From JACVRW01 sp963821275 (GTDB taxonomy: Bacteria; Actinomycetota; Thermoleophilia; Solirubrobacterales; Thermoleophilaceae), in assembly GCA_963821275.1 (NCBI GenBank), contig CAWGDF010000012.1:1-64000 (forward strand): a stretch of DNA of 64,000 bases, read 5' to 3'. A program made the translations under genes and the position numbers. Each line of letters begins with the position of its first letter. Position 1 is the stretch's first letter. This document shows positions 9,138-16,367 of the stretch, piece by piece. The notes under the pieces are model-generated. The model saw only the letters and a list, made by a program, of their open reading frames with translations. It searched no databases and was not told where the DNA came from.

Positions 9138-9326
9138 ATGACGTCCACCAGGTACGCTGCGCGAGCGACCGCAGCGCGAAGCGTTGAGGACGGCGACTTC
9201 ACCCTGCGAATCGCGCCGAGCCCCGACGGCGTGGTGCTCGGCGCGCACGCCCTGTCCGAAGCCCTCGCGGAGGCCTACCGCCTCCCTCGCCCTCCACTGA
9301 ACACACAAGCGAAAGGCACGCGATGA
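9138..9326 (+). CDS. possible small protein upstream of the NmrA-like gene
   Basis: Open frame of 62 codons starting MTSTRYAARATAARS and ending in an ATGA overlap with the next gene. No recognisable domain and no clear ribosome binding site. It is the only candidate in the 270-bp gap after the membrane gene. The overlap is the sole argument for it; it may equally be non-coding leader. Confidence 0.25.
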   Translation: MTSTRYAARATAARSVEDGDFTLRIAPSPDGVVLGAHALSEALAEAYRLPRPPLNTQAKGTR

Positions 9327-10072
9327 AGATAGTTGTCATCGGCGGGAGCGGCCTGATCGGGTCGAAGCTCGTCAGCAAGCTCCGCGCGGAGGGCCATGAC
9401 CCGCTGGCGGCGTCACCCGAATCGGGCGTCGACATCATCACCGGGGAGGGACTCGCCGAAGCGCTGGAGGGCACCCAGGTCCTTGTCGACGTGGCGAACG
9501 CACCCGCCTGGGAGGACGCGGCCGTACTCGACTTCTTCCGGACGTCATCTCGCAACCTGCTCTCCGCGGAAGCGGCCGCCGGGGTAGGGCACCACGTGAC
9601 GCTGTCGGTCGTCGGTTCCGACCGGCTTCCCGACAGCGGCTACCTCCGCGCGAAAGTCGCGCAGGAGGAGATGGTGAAGGCCGGACCGATCCCCTACACG
9701 ATCATGCGTGCAACGCAGTTCTTCGAGTTCATCGGCCGCATCGCCGATTCGAGCACTGACGGCAACACCGTTCGGCTGTCGCCGGCCCTCATTCAGCCCG
9801 AAGCGGCCGACGACGTCGTCGACACTCTGGCCGATCTCGCGGTCGGCGCCCCACTGAACGACACGGTCGAGCTGGCCGGCCCCGAGGCCTTCCGCCTCGA
9901 CGAGCTCGCCCAGCGCTTCTTAAGCGCGAGAGACGACCCGCGACAGGTGACCGCCGACGTTCACGCCCGCTACTTCGGCGCCGAGCTGGACGACCGGTCC
10001 CTCACGCCTAGCGACGACGCACGCATCGCCCCGACCCGCTTCGAGGACTGGCTCAGCCAGTCGGCCAGGTAG
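9323..10072 (+). CDS. NAD(P)-binding NmrA-like oxidoreductase
   Basis: 249-residue atypical short-chain dehydrogenase with an N-terminal Rossmann motif GGSGLIGSKLV (residues 7-17) and the SVVGSDRLPDSGYLRAK segment that holds the Tyr/Lys pair in this group. The mid-region YTIMRATQFFEF is typical of NmrA/YwnB-like NAD(P)-binding proteins, which act as redox sensors or quinone-type reductases. The ATG follows a GAAAGG ribosome binding site. The stop at 10070-10072 is immediately followed by an esterase gene that has lost its 5' end, so the region just downstream is a rearrangement junction. Confidence 0.85.
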   Translation: MKIVVIGGSGLIGSKLVSKLRAEGHDPLAASPESGVDIITGEGLAEALEGTQVLVDVANAPAWEDAAVLDFFRTSSRNLLSAEAAAGVGHHVTLSVVGSDRLPDSGYLRAKVAQEEMVKAGPIPYTIMRATQFFEFIGRIADSSTDGNTVRLSPALIQPEAADDVVDTLADLAVGAPLNDTVELAGPEAFRLDELAQRFLSARDDPRQVTADVHARYFGAELDDRSLTPSDDARIAPTRFEDWLSQSAR

Positions 10073-11049
10073 CCTGCCCCGTCGCGATCGAGCAGGGATA
10101 CGCGACGGCCCAGTGGATCGTCCGCGAAGGGGCCGCCAACAAGCTCGACCCCGAGCGCATCGCGGTCGCCGGCGACTCGGTCGGCGGCGGCATGACCGCC
10201 GCGCTGGCGCTCATGGCGAACGAGCGCGGCGACCTGCGCTTCGTCCAGCAGTCGATGTACTACCCGGTCACCGACGCCGCCATGGACACCGGCTCCTACG
10301 AGCAGTTCGCGGAGGGCTACTTCCTGACCGCGAAGGCGATGGCGTGGTTCTGGGACGCCTACCTGCCCGACCTCGAGCGGCGCTCAGAGCCATTCGCCTC
10401 CCCGCTGCGCGCATCCGACGAGCAGCTCGAGGGACTGCCGCCGGCGTTCGTGATCGTCGACGAGGCCGACGTGCTGCGCGACGAGGGCGAGGCGTACGCA
10501 GCGCACCTCCGGGCCGCAGGCGTCCCCGTCACGACTGTCCGCTACGACGGCATCACCCACGACTTCATGATGCTCGATCCCGCAGCGGCACGCACGCGAC
10601 ACGGGCGCCGTCGCGCAGGCGCAGCGCCGACCTGCGCGAGTCGATGTACTACGCCGGTCACCGACGCCGCCATGGACACCGGCTCCTACGAGCAGTTCGC
10701 GGAGGGCTACTTCCTGACCGCGAAGGCGATGGCGTGGTTCTGGGACGCCTACCTGCCCGACCTCGAGCGGCGCTCAGAGCCATTCGCCTCCCCGCTGCGC
10801 GCATCCGACGAGCAGCTCGAAGGACTGCCGCCGGCGTTCGTGATCGTCGACGAGGCCGACGTGCTGCGCGACGAGGGCGAGGCGTACGCAGCGCACCTCC
10901 GGGCGGCAGGCGTCCCCGTCACGACTGTCCGCTACGACGGCATCACCCACGACTTCATGATGCTCAATCCCCTCAGCGGCACGCACGCGACACGGGCCGC
11001 CGTCGCGCAGGCCATCGCCGTCCTGCGCGAGGCGCTTCACGGCGCCTAG
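10073..11049 (+). pseudogene. alpha/beta hydrolase (HSL/acetyl-esterase type), 5'-truncated and internally duplicated
   Basis: From 10078 the frame reads PVAIEQGYATAQWIV and contains the nucleophile elbow GDSVGGG, as in hormone-sensitive-lipase-type esterases. The first third with the HGGG oxyanion motif is missing; homology begins right after the stop of the upstream gene. The segment from VTDAAMD to THDFMML, which includes the aspartate and histidine of the catalytic triad (DEADVLRDEG, GITHDF), then appears twice in tandem. The frame stays open through both copies to 11049, joined by a scrambled linker of about 30 residues. An ATG at 10192 could express a fragment, but that lacks the nucleophile. 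Unlikely to be functional. Confidence 0.75.
10252..11031 (+). repeat. tandem duplication of about 390 bp
   Basis: Two adjacent copies, 10252-10640 and 10641-11031, both beginning TCGATGTACTAC and ending CTGCGCGAG. About 300 bp of the core differ at only two or three positions. Single-base indels cluster at the ends of the units (an extra G at about 10653; several near 10580-10625). This implies a recent duplication or an assembly collapse/expansion. Confidence 0.85.
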
Positions 11050-11081
11050 GAGGCCGGCCCGATACCGCACGAAAGGATGAG

Positions 11082-11501
11082 ATGATCACACCCGCGACTT
11101 CGACCGATCCGCTCGTGGAGGCGCTCGCCACGCGGCTGCGTCTGATGGACCTCGTCGGCTGGCAACAGATAGCGACGTGGGCGGAGCAGTCCGAACTCTC
11201 GTTCCAGGATCTGCGCCTGTTGCTCGCACTCGCAGTGAAGATGGACGACGGCCCGGCTGCGGTGAGCGAGCTGGGCGACCTCGCCGGCTTCCCGCTCGAC
11301 GTCGCCTACCCCGCCGTCCACAGGCTCCGGGGTCGCGGCTACCTCCGTGAGGAACGGCGTCAATACTCGCTCAGCCAGCAGGGGCAAGAACTCGTCGCCA
11401 AGCTGGACGCGGCGCACCGCGAGGGCATCCAGGCATACGTCAACCAGCTCGATCGCGAGGAACGCCGACGGCTCCTTAGCGCCCTCGCGAACCCGCGCTG
11501 A
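11082..11501 (+). CDS. winged-helix (MarR-like) regulator
   Basis: 139 residues. A winged-helix core runs from about residue 30 to 105: SFQDLRLLLALAVKMDD as helix 1, AAVSELGDLAGFPLDVAYPA as helices 2-3, and a wing in RGYLREERRQYSLSQQGQ. A C-terminal helix suits dimerisation, which suggests a MarR-like DNA-binding protein. The ATG lies behind GAAAGGATGA. It follows the broken esterase gene by 32 bp; a regulatory target is not evident. Confidence 0.7.
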   Translation: MITPATSTDPLVEALATRLRLMDLVGWQQIATWAEQSELSFQDLRLLLALAVKMDDGPAAVSELGDLAGFPLDVAYPAVHRLRGRGYLREERRQYSLSQQGQELVAKLDAAHREGIQAYVNQLDREERRRLLSALANPR

Positions 11502-11530
11502 ACCCCAAGAGACCGAGGGGGATTTGAGCA

Positions 11531-11719
11531 ATGCCCAGCGATTTCGATTGGATTTTCAAGCGGGACCCGTTCTGGCGCGAGCGGCCCAAGGAGGAGGCGC
11601 CGGCGGTGCGCCGCAGCCAGCCCACCGACGCCCGGGAGACGCGTACGAGCCCTTTGGTGCGCTCGCGCCGCAGGGCGGCATCGGGGTCCACTGCGCCAGT
11701 GCACGACTCAGAATCGTGA
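11531..11719 (+). CDS. possible small protein, unknown
   Basis: 62-codon frame starting MPSDFDWIFKRDPFWRE, with a G-rich GAGGGGGA about 12 bases upstream. No known domain; the second half is Arg/Ser-rich and looks like random high-GC translation. It is the only plausible coding candidate in the 474 bp between the winged-helix gene and the DUF899 gene; the rest of that stretch holds a 23-bp direct repeat. Confidence 0.25.
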   Translation: MPSDFDWIFKRDPFWRERPKEEAPAVRRSQPTDARETRTSPLVRSRRRAASGSTAPVHDSES

Positions 11720-11797
11720 GGACCCTCGAACCCGCCCACCACCGGGTAGACCAGCTGGGTACCCATTCGGTGCCCAAACCCCCGTGAACTCGCGGGA

Positions 11798-11820
11798 GCC
11801 ACCGCCGCCGTCGCTAAGCA
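11798..11820 (+). repeat. 23-bp direct repeat, left copy
   Basis: The sequence beginning GAGCCACCGCCGCCG and ending TCGCTAAG is present here and again at 13738-13760, downstream of the tRNA-Pro gene. The 1.9 kb between the copies carries the DUF899 and DUF2182 genes. The arrangement resembles direct repeats left by site-specific integration next to a tRNA, though no integrase is present. Confidence 0.55.
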
Positions 11821-11975
11821 GGAACACCGCCTGGTGGCCTGAAGCTTCAGCTCCTCTTCGTCCTCCGAGTGCTGTAGCGATGATTTTCACCGTCGCCGCG
11901 GGTCTTCATTGGTGGACGCGGGTACCGTCCATCAGGTCGCCCGTGCGTGACGTAAGCACAACCGAGGAGATGACA

Positions 11976-12713
11976 ATGCCCGAGCACAAGGTGGGAACCC
12001 GTGACGAATGGCAGGCAGCACGCGACGAGCTGGCGAAGCTCGAGGCCCAGCACGCCGATCTGAATGAGGAGATCAAGAGGAAGCGGGTCGAGCTCCCTTG
12101 GGTCCCGGTCGAGAAGGAGTACGTGTTCGACACCGAGGACGGGAAGAAGTCCTTGGCCGAGCTCTTCGACGGCCGTTCGCAGCTCCTCGCCTACAACATC
12201 ATGTACGGGCCCGACTACTCGCTCGGTGCGTGCCCCGGATGCACGAGCCTCGGCGATGAGTTCTCCGGTGGGCTGATCCACATGAACAAGCGGGACGTGA
12301 CGTTCCTCTGCTTCTCGCGCGCGCCGATCGATCGGCTCGCCGCCTACAAGCAGCGGATGGGCTGGCAGTTCCCGTATGTCTCGACCTACGACACCGACTT
12401 CCCTTGGGACTTCGGGCTCGCGATGACCGAGGAGCAGGCGAACGAGATCCCCGAGGTGAAGGAGATGGTCGACAACCCGCCCGAGTGGCTTCGGGAATGG
12501 GGCGAGCAGATCGGGGCGGAGCTCAAGGACGGCCTGCGCGAGGGCCCGGGCTACATCGCGTTCGCGCGCGAGAACGGGACCATCTATCACACGTACACCG
12601 TGATGGCGCCCGATCCGTTCGTTCAGCCCCACTTCGGCATGCTGCTCGAGCGGACCCCGAAGCCCGGGCCCGAGGAGCCGCGCTCGTGGCGCAAGGACGA
12701 GTACCCGGACTGA
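11976..12713 (+). CDS. DUF899 thioredoxin-like protein
   Basis: 245-residue member of the DUF899 family, predicted thioredoxin-fold proteins. Seen in the sequence: PWVPVEKEYVFDTEDGKKSL, the redox-type motif GACPGCTSLGDEF with a CxxC, and the family's FLCFSRAPIDRLAAYKQRMG and FPWDFG blocks. The N-terminal 40 residues form a short charged coiled coil. Two ATGs lie close together (11970 and 11976); the second is placed six bases after GAGGAG and is chosen. It is followed after 5 bp by a DUF2182 membrane protein, so the two are probably co-transcribed. Substrate unknown. Confidence 0.85.
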   Translation: MPEHKVGTRDEWQAARDELAKLEAQHADLNEEIKRKRVELPWVPVEKEYVFDTEDGKKSLAELFDGRSQLLAYNIMYGPDYSLGACPGCTSLGDEFSGGLIHMNKRDVTFLCFSRAPIDRLAAYKQRMGWQFPYVSTYDTDFPWDFGLAMTEEQANEIPEVKEMVDNPPEWLREWGEQIGAELKDGLREGPGYIAFARENGTIYHTYTVMAPDPFVQPHFGMLLERTPKPGPEEPRSWRKDEYPD

Positions 12714-12718
12714 ACGGC

Positions 12719-13552
12719 GTGTCCTCGCTGCGGACCGTCCACGCGTATCGCCGGGATCAGCTCGCGTTGCTCGGAGGGCTGCTGGCGCTCGCGGTCGTGG
12801 CCTGGCTGGTCACCGGCGACCGGATGGGGAGCATGGAGTCGATGCCTGGGATGGCGCTCGGGGGCCTCGGCTTCTACATCACCGTCTGGGTAGTGATGAT
12901 GGCGGCGATGATGTTCCCGCCGGCGGCTCCGACGGTGCTGACGTACGACCGCCTTCGAGGGGAGTCCGTCGCTCGCGGCAACGGAGCCCCGGTTGACGCA
13001 ACCGCCCTGTTTCTCTGCGGTTACCTGTTGGTGTGGACCGCGGCGGGCCTCGTCGCCTACGCTCTGTTCGAGGCCGTCCGTTCCCTCGACCCGCTGTTCC
13101 TGGCCTGGGACGAGGCCGGTCGGTACGTCACAGCGGGCGTCATCGTGGCCGCGGCCGCCTACCAGCTGACGCCAGCCAAGGAGGCCTGCTTGGCCGCGTG
13201 CCGCAACCCGACGACGGTCCTCGCCGAGCGCTGGCGGGAAGGCCGGGCAGGTGCGATCGACTTGGGCATCCGGTACGGGGCCTGGTGCGTCGGCTGCTGC
13301 TGGGCGCTAATGGTGGCGCTGTTCGCCGTGGGCGTCATGAGCCTGGGGTGGATGGCGTTGATTGCGGCGTTCATCGGGGCAGAGAGGCTGCTGCCGTGGC
13401 CGAGTGCAGCCCGGGGGGCCGTGGCCTTGTCGCTGCTCGTGCTTGGGCTGGGCGTGGCGTTCTTCCCGGCTGACCTCCCGGGGTTCGCCGAGCCGGACGG
13501 CGCGATGCACGGAGGCAACGGCCCTGGCGGGTCCATGCAGATGATGCGCTGA
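12719..13552 (+). CDS. DUF2182 integral membrane protein
   Basis: 277 residues, GTG start five bases after the DUF899 stop. Six or so membrane helices carry the DUF2182 signature: MMAAMMFPPAAP in helix 2, CGYLLVW, YQLTPAKEACLAACRNP with paired cysteines, and GAWCVGCCWALM. The family is described as predicted metal-binding membrane proteins; the Met- and Cys-rich helices and the MHGGN...MQMMR tail support a metal role. Pairing with a DUF899 protein suggests a joint redox or metal function, which is inference. Confidence 0.85.
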   Translation: MSSLRTVHAYRRDQLALLGGLLALAVVAWLVTGDRMGSMESMPGMALGGLGFYITVWVVMMAAMMFPPAAPTVLTYDRLRGESVARGNGAPVDATALFLCGYLLVWTAAGLVAYALFEAVRSLDPLFLAWDEAGRYVTAGVIVAAAAYQLTPAKEACLAACRNPTTVLAERWREGRAGAIDLGIRYGAWCVGCCWALMVALFAVGVMSLGWMALIAAFIGAERLLPWPSAARGAVALSLLVLGLGVAFFPADLPGFAEPDGAMHGGNGPGGSMQMMR

Positions 13553-13737
13553 ATCGGCGGCGCTGGCTCTGCCCGCTCTTCGCGAGCGCTCTTGCTACGG
13601 AGCGCCTTCGGGCTTGCGTGACCGCGAACGGCTGACCGCTCCGCGCGGTGTCGAGTTCGGTTTCAGTCCGGAACCCTGGCCAAGACACGTTTCGATCAAT
13701 TTCAAACAGAAATTGGACCCCCTATTTGGACCCCGTC

Positions 13738-13760
13738 GAGCCACCGCCGCCGTCGCTAAG
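13738..13760 (+). repeat. 23-bp direct repeat, right copy
   Basis: Second copy of the 11798-11820 sequence, sited just beyond the terminator hairpin of tRNA-Pro. Upstream of each copy the sequence is also weakly alike (a CCC/GG-rich stretch ending just before GAGCC). See the left copy for interpretation. Confidence 0.55.
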
Positions 13761-13765
13761 ACGGA

Positions 13766-13795
13766 GAAAACCGCCGCAATTTTGCGGCGGTTTTC
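13766..13795 (-). terminator. intrinsic terminator of tRNA-Pro (possibly bidirectional)
   Basis: 14-bp perfect inverted repeat with arms GAAAACCGCCGCAA and TTGCGGCGGTTTTC around two bases, giving an A tract on one side and a T tract on the other. It lies 22 bp past the 3' end of tRNA-Pro on its strand. Confidence 0.8.
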
Positions 13796-13817
13796 CGACA
13801 GGCGGGCTTCAGGCAAG

Positions 13818-13891
13818 TCGGGGCGACTGGATTTGAACCAGCGACCTTTCGGCCCCCAGCCGAATGCGCTACCAGACTGCGCCACGCCCCG
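13818..13891 (-). tRNA. tRNA-Pro (GGG)
   Basis: 74-nt cloverleaf on the minus strand. Acceptor arms are CGGGGCG and CGCCCCG, anticodon stem TTCGG/CCGAA with loop CTGGGGG (anticodon GGG), and T arm GCTGG-TTCAAAT-CCAGT. No encoded CCA. The GTG start of the divergent glycosyltransferase lies 30 bp upstream. Confidence 0.95.
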
Positions 13892-13920
13892 TGGGTGGAG
13901 GGACGATAGCGTCCTCCGCC

Positions 13921-15225
13921 GTGAGCCGGCCACGCGGGACCATCGTGTTCTTTCCCGAGAGCGCGTACGGGCCGACGAACAACTGCGTCGGCATCGGCGA
14001 CGTGCTTCGCCGGCGGGGACATCGCGTGGTGTTCATCGTCGAGGAGTCGTTCAAGGGCGCCCTCGAGGCCAAGGGCTTCGAGGAACGCCTCATGCGGCTG
14101 AGCCCACCATCGGAGGCCGAGGAGGACCCCGGCCAGTTCTGGAAGGACTTCATCCGCGACACCGCGCCGGTGTTCCGCAAGCCGACCATCGAACAGCTCG
14201 AGGGTTTCATCGCCCCCACCTTCAAGGCGCTGATCGACGGCGCCAAGCACGTCGACGAGCGGCTCGTCGAGATCATCGACCAGGTCCGGCCGGACGTGGT
14301 CGTCGAGGACAACGTGGTGAGCTTCCCGGCGCTGATGGCGAGCGGGCGCCCGTGGGTCCGCATCGTCTCGTGCAACCCGGCTGAGCTGAGGGACCCACAG
14401 GTGCCTCCGGCCTTCTCCGGCTACCCCAGCCACGACCGCTCCGGCTGGCCGGCCTACCGGGAGGAGTTCGCCCGCGCCCACTCGGAGCTGCACGCCGACT
14501 TCGACGCGTTCTGCCGCGACCGCGGCGCTCCGCCGCTGCGCGACCTCGAGTTCATGCACGAGTCGCCCGTGCTCAACCTGTGGATCTACCCCACGGAGAT
14601 CGACTACGCACGCGCCGAGCCGCTCGGCCCGAGCTGGCACAACCTCGAGGCGAGCGTGCGGACGACCGACGACGCCTGGACGCTTCCCGGGCCACTTGCT
14701 TCTTCCGACGGCCCGCTGGTGTACTTGAGCCTGGGCTCGCTCGCCTCCGGCGACGTCGAGCTGATGCAGGGCCTGATCGACTCCCTCGCGGAGACGCCCT
14801 ACCGGGTGATCGTCTCGATGGGCCCTCAGCACGAGGCGCTCCGCCTGGCGGACAACATGACCGGCGAGGAGTTCCTCCCCCAGGCCTCGATCCTCCCCCA
14901 GGTCGACCTCGTGATCACCCACGGAGGCAACAACACGGTCACGGAGTCCCTCTACTACGGCAAGCCAATGGTCGTGCTCCCGGTCTTCTGGGACCAGTAC
15001 GACAACGCCCAGCGGATCCACGAAACCAGCTTCGGGATCCGTCTCGACACCTATGGTCACGAGCCGGACGAGCTCCGCGCCGCGGCCGAGTGGCTGCTGA
15101 CCGACGAGCGGCTGCAGGAGCGCCTCGCCGTGCTCTCCCGCCGGCTGCAGGAGGCTCCCGGGACCGCCCGGGCCGCCGACCTGATCGAGCAGACCGCCTT
15201 GACCGGCGCCTACTTGCGGGTCTAA
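13921..15225 (+). CDS. UDP-glycosyltransferase-like protein (GT1/MGT type)
   Basis: 434 residues with a GT-B fold: an N-terminal acceptor half starting GTIVFFPESAYGPTNN and a C-terminal donor half with YLSLGSLASGDVELMQGLI and the nucleotide-sugar signature ITHGGNNTVTESLYYGKP followed by LPVFWDQYDNAQRI. It resembles macrolide/UDP-glucosyl transferases of the YjiC type; the acceptor cannot be told. The GTG at 13921 is used because the upstream ATG in frame (13864) lies inside the tRNA-Pro gene. The downstream 14 bp lead straight into the leader of the ACT-domain gene, possibly in the same transcript. Confidence 0.85.
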   Translation: MSRPRGTIVFFPESAYGPTNNCVGIGDVLRRRGHRVVFIVEESFKGALEAKGFEERLMRLSPPSEAEEDPGQFWKDFIRDTAPVFRKPTIEQLEGFIAPTFKALIDGAKHVDERLVEIIDQVRPDVVVEDNVVSFPALMASGRPWVRIVSCNPAELRDPQVPPAFSGYPSHDRSGWPAYREEFARAHSELHADFDAFCRDRGAPPLRDLEFMHESPVLNLWIYPTEIDYARAEPLGPSWHNLEASVRTTDDAWTLPGPLASSDGPLVYLSLGSLASGDVELMQGLIDSLAETPYRVIVSMGPQHEALRLADNMTGEEFLPQASILPQVDLVITHGGNNTVTESLYYGKPMVVLPVFWDQYDNAQRIHETSFGIRLDTYGHEPDELRAAAEWLLTDERLQERLAVLSRRLQEAPGTARAADLIEQTALTGAYLRV

Positions 15226-15238
15226 CCTCCGTCTCCCG

Positions 15239-15331
15239 ATGGCGTCGCAGCAGCACCAGCGGAGTCCTCGCCGGTCCAGCGGACCGGACGCGGCCCCCTG
15301 GGCGACCGCCATCATCGCCATTGCCATCTAG
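15239..15331 (+). CDS. candidate isoleucine-rich leader peptide
   Basis: 30-codon frame with ATG 14 bp after the glycosyltransferase stop. Its last nine residues are ATAIIAIAI, four of the final six being Ile, followed at once by TAG and by a strong hairpin whose first base is next to the stop codon. Such Ile/Val/Leu-rich leader peptides upstream of branched-chain amino acid genes act as ribosome-stalling sensors in transcription or translation attenuation. The downstream gene encodes an IlvM-like ACT domain, which fits. No strong ribosome binding site is seen, so this is inference from position and composition. Confidence 0.5.
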   Translation: MASQQHQRSPRRSSGPDAAPWATAIIAIAI

Positions 15332-15420
15332 CCTGCGCGCGGACAACGCGTCGCAGGCCGAACGGTCCTCGGACCGGGATGGCGGCGCCTTCCTGACCGG
15401 GACCGGAAGGAGTCGCCACC
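15332..15420 (+). promoter_or_regulatory. leader hairpins / putative ilv-type attenuator
   Basis: Directly after the leader-peptide stop comes hairpin 1 (15332-15357; arms CCTGCGCGCG and CGCGTCGCAGG). Hairpin 2 follows (15363-15376; CGGTC-CTCG-GACCG). CGGTCC of hairpin 2 could instead pair with a second GGACCG at 15400-15405. CCTTCC at 15388-15393 is complementary to GGAAGG at 15405-15410, the Shine-Dalgarno of the ACT gene (GGAAGGAG, eight bases before its GTG). Mutually exclusive pairings that hide or free the ribosome binding site are the hallmark of attenuators; no U-run terminator is visible, so translational control is more likely. Confidence 0.5.
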
Positions 15421-15663
15421 GTGGTCACCACCAAGAGGCTGTCGCTGGAGCTGAACGGATCCCCCGACGCGGTCATTCGCGTGCTCGTGGTGCTTCGGCG
15501 CCGACGCTGCCGCGTCACGAGCGTCGAGTTCGTGGCGGGCGACCGCCACTACGGGGGCCGGCTGGAGATCGGCGTCGCGGCTCCCGCCGCCCACGCGCAC
15601 TGCGTGGAGGGCTGGCTCGGCCAGCTGGTCGACGTCAGGAGCGTGGGCGGGGGGCCTGCGTAG
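15421..15663 (+). CDS. IlvM-like ACT-domain protein
   Basis: 80-residue protein made of a single ACT fold: LSLELNGSPDAVIRVLVVLR (beta-alpha), RRCRVTSVEFVAGD, then RLEIGVAAPAAHAHCVEG and a closing LVDVRSV strand. The length and pattern match IlvM, the small regulatory subunit of acetolactate synthase II, which binds branched-chain amino acids. No catalytic subunit gene is adjacent. GTG start with GGAAGGAG upstream. A leader peptide rich in Ile lies upstream, supporting a branched-chain amino acid connection. It is followed by a decayed endonuclease gene. Confidence 0.65.
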   Translation: MVTTKRLSLELNGSPDAVIRVLVVLRRRRCRVTSVEFVAGDRHYGGRLEIGVAAPAAHAHCVEGWLGQLVDVRSVGGGPA

Positions 15664-15691
15664 CAGGGGCGACACCCACTACCGTCGCCAC

Positions 15692-16367
15692 GTGCGCGTG
15701 CTCATGTGGAACCTGTGGTGGCGTTCCGAGCCCCGGGCAATCCGCGAGACCGCCATCCTGGCGACCTGCGGAGCCTCGACCCGGATGTGTGTGCCCTGCA
15801 GGAGGTCTGGAGCATCCGCGCCGAGGGCAACCTCGCAGCCCGCTTGGCGGACTCGCTCGATATGCACTGGGCGTCGGGTCGCCACACAGCGGAGCGGAGA
15901 CGTCGAGATGGGCAATGCGATCCTCAGCCGCTGGCCGATCGCCGAGGAGCCGGCCACGGCCCTGCCCTCCGATGGGCTGCCGGACGGGCCTGCACTCGCT
16001 ACCGACGGGGTCGGCGGCGCGCTGCCGCCAGGTGGCGGCTTTGGCCGAACTCGTGGCGCGGACGGCCGCCGATCTGCCGCCCGTGGTCTGCGGCGACCTC
16101 AACGCCGAGCCCGAGTCGGACGAGGTCCGTCTCCTCGAGGGCCTGCGCACGGCACCTTCGGTACCCGGGTTCGGGCTGGTGGCCGTCTGGCGTTTCGCGC
16201 CGCCCGGCGACCCGGGCTGGACCTGGAACCCTGTGAACCCGCATGTGGCGGCGGCGTTCGAGGTGAGCGCCCGGATCGACTACATCCTGATCGGGGCGGC
16301 GCCAGGCCCACGGCGGGTCGGCCGCCGTGAGGGCCCTACGCAGGCGCCAGGCCGAGCACGCGCGTGA
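15692..16367 (+). pseudogene. endonuclease/exonuclease/phosphatase-family protein, multiply frameshifted
   Basis: Pieces of one EEP-fold protein are spread over all three forward frames. MRVLMWNLWWR (from 15692) is followed by DPDVCALQEVWSIRAEGN in a second frame, by EMGNAILSRWPIAEEP back in the first, and by PPVVCGDLNAEPESDEVRLL and VSARIDYILIG in the third. These are the family's N-terminal strand, QEV metal ligand, GNAILSR, GDLN and D-Y-I motifs in correct order. At least three indels are needed to restore a gene of about 215 residues. The 3' end overlaps the convergent membrane-protein gene. Confidence 0.8.

Noticed and set aside
10113..11501. A 462-codon forward frame that seems to fuse an Arg-rich protein to the winged-helix regulator
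   Set aside because: The first 320 codons are an out-of-frame reading of the duplicated esterase; only the part from 11082 is a real domain.
13756..15327. 523-codon minus-strand frame opposite the glycosyltransferase
   Set aside because: Antisense shadow: no domain, and it runs through tRNA-Pro; the plus strand has clear GT-B motifs.
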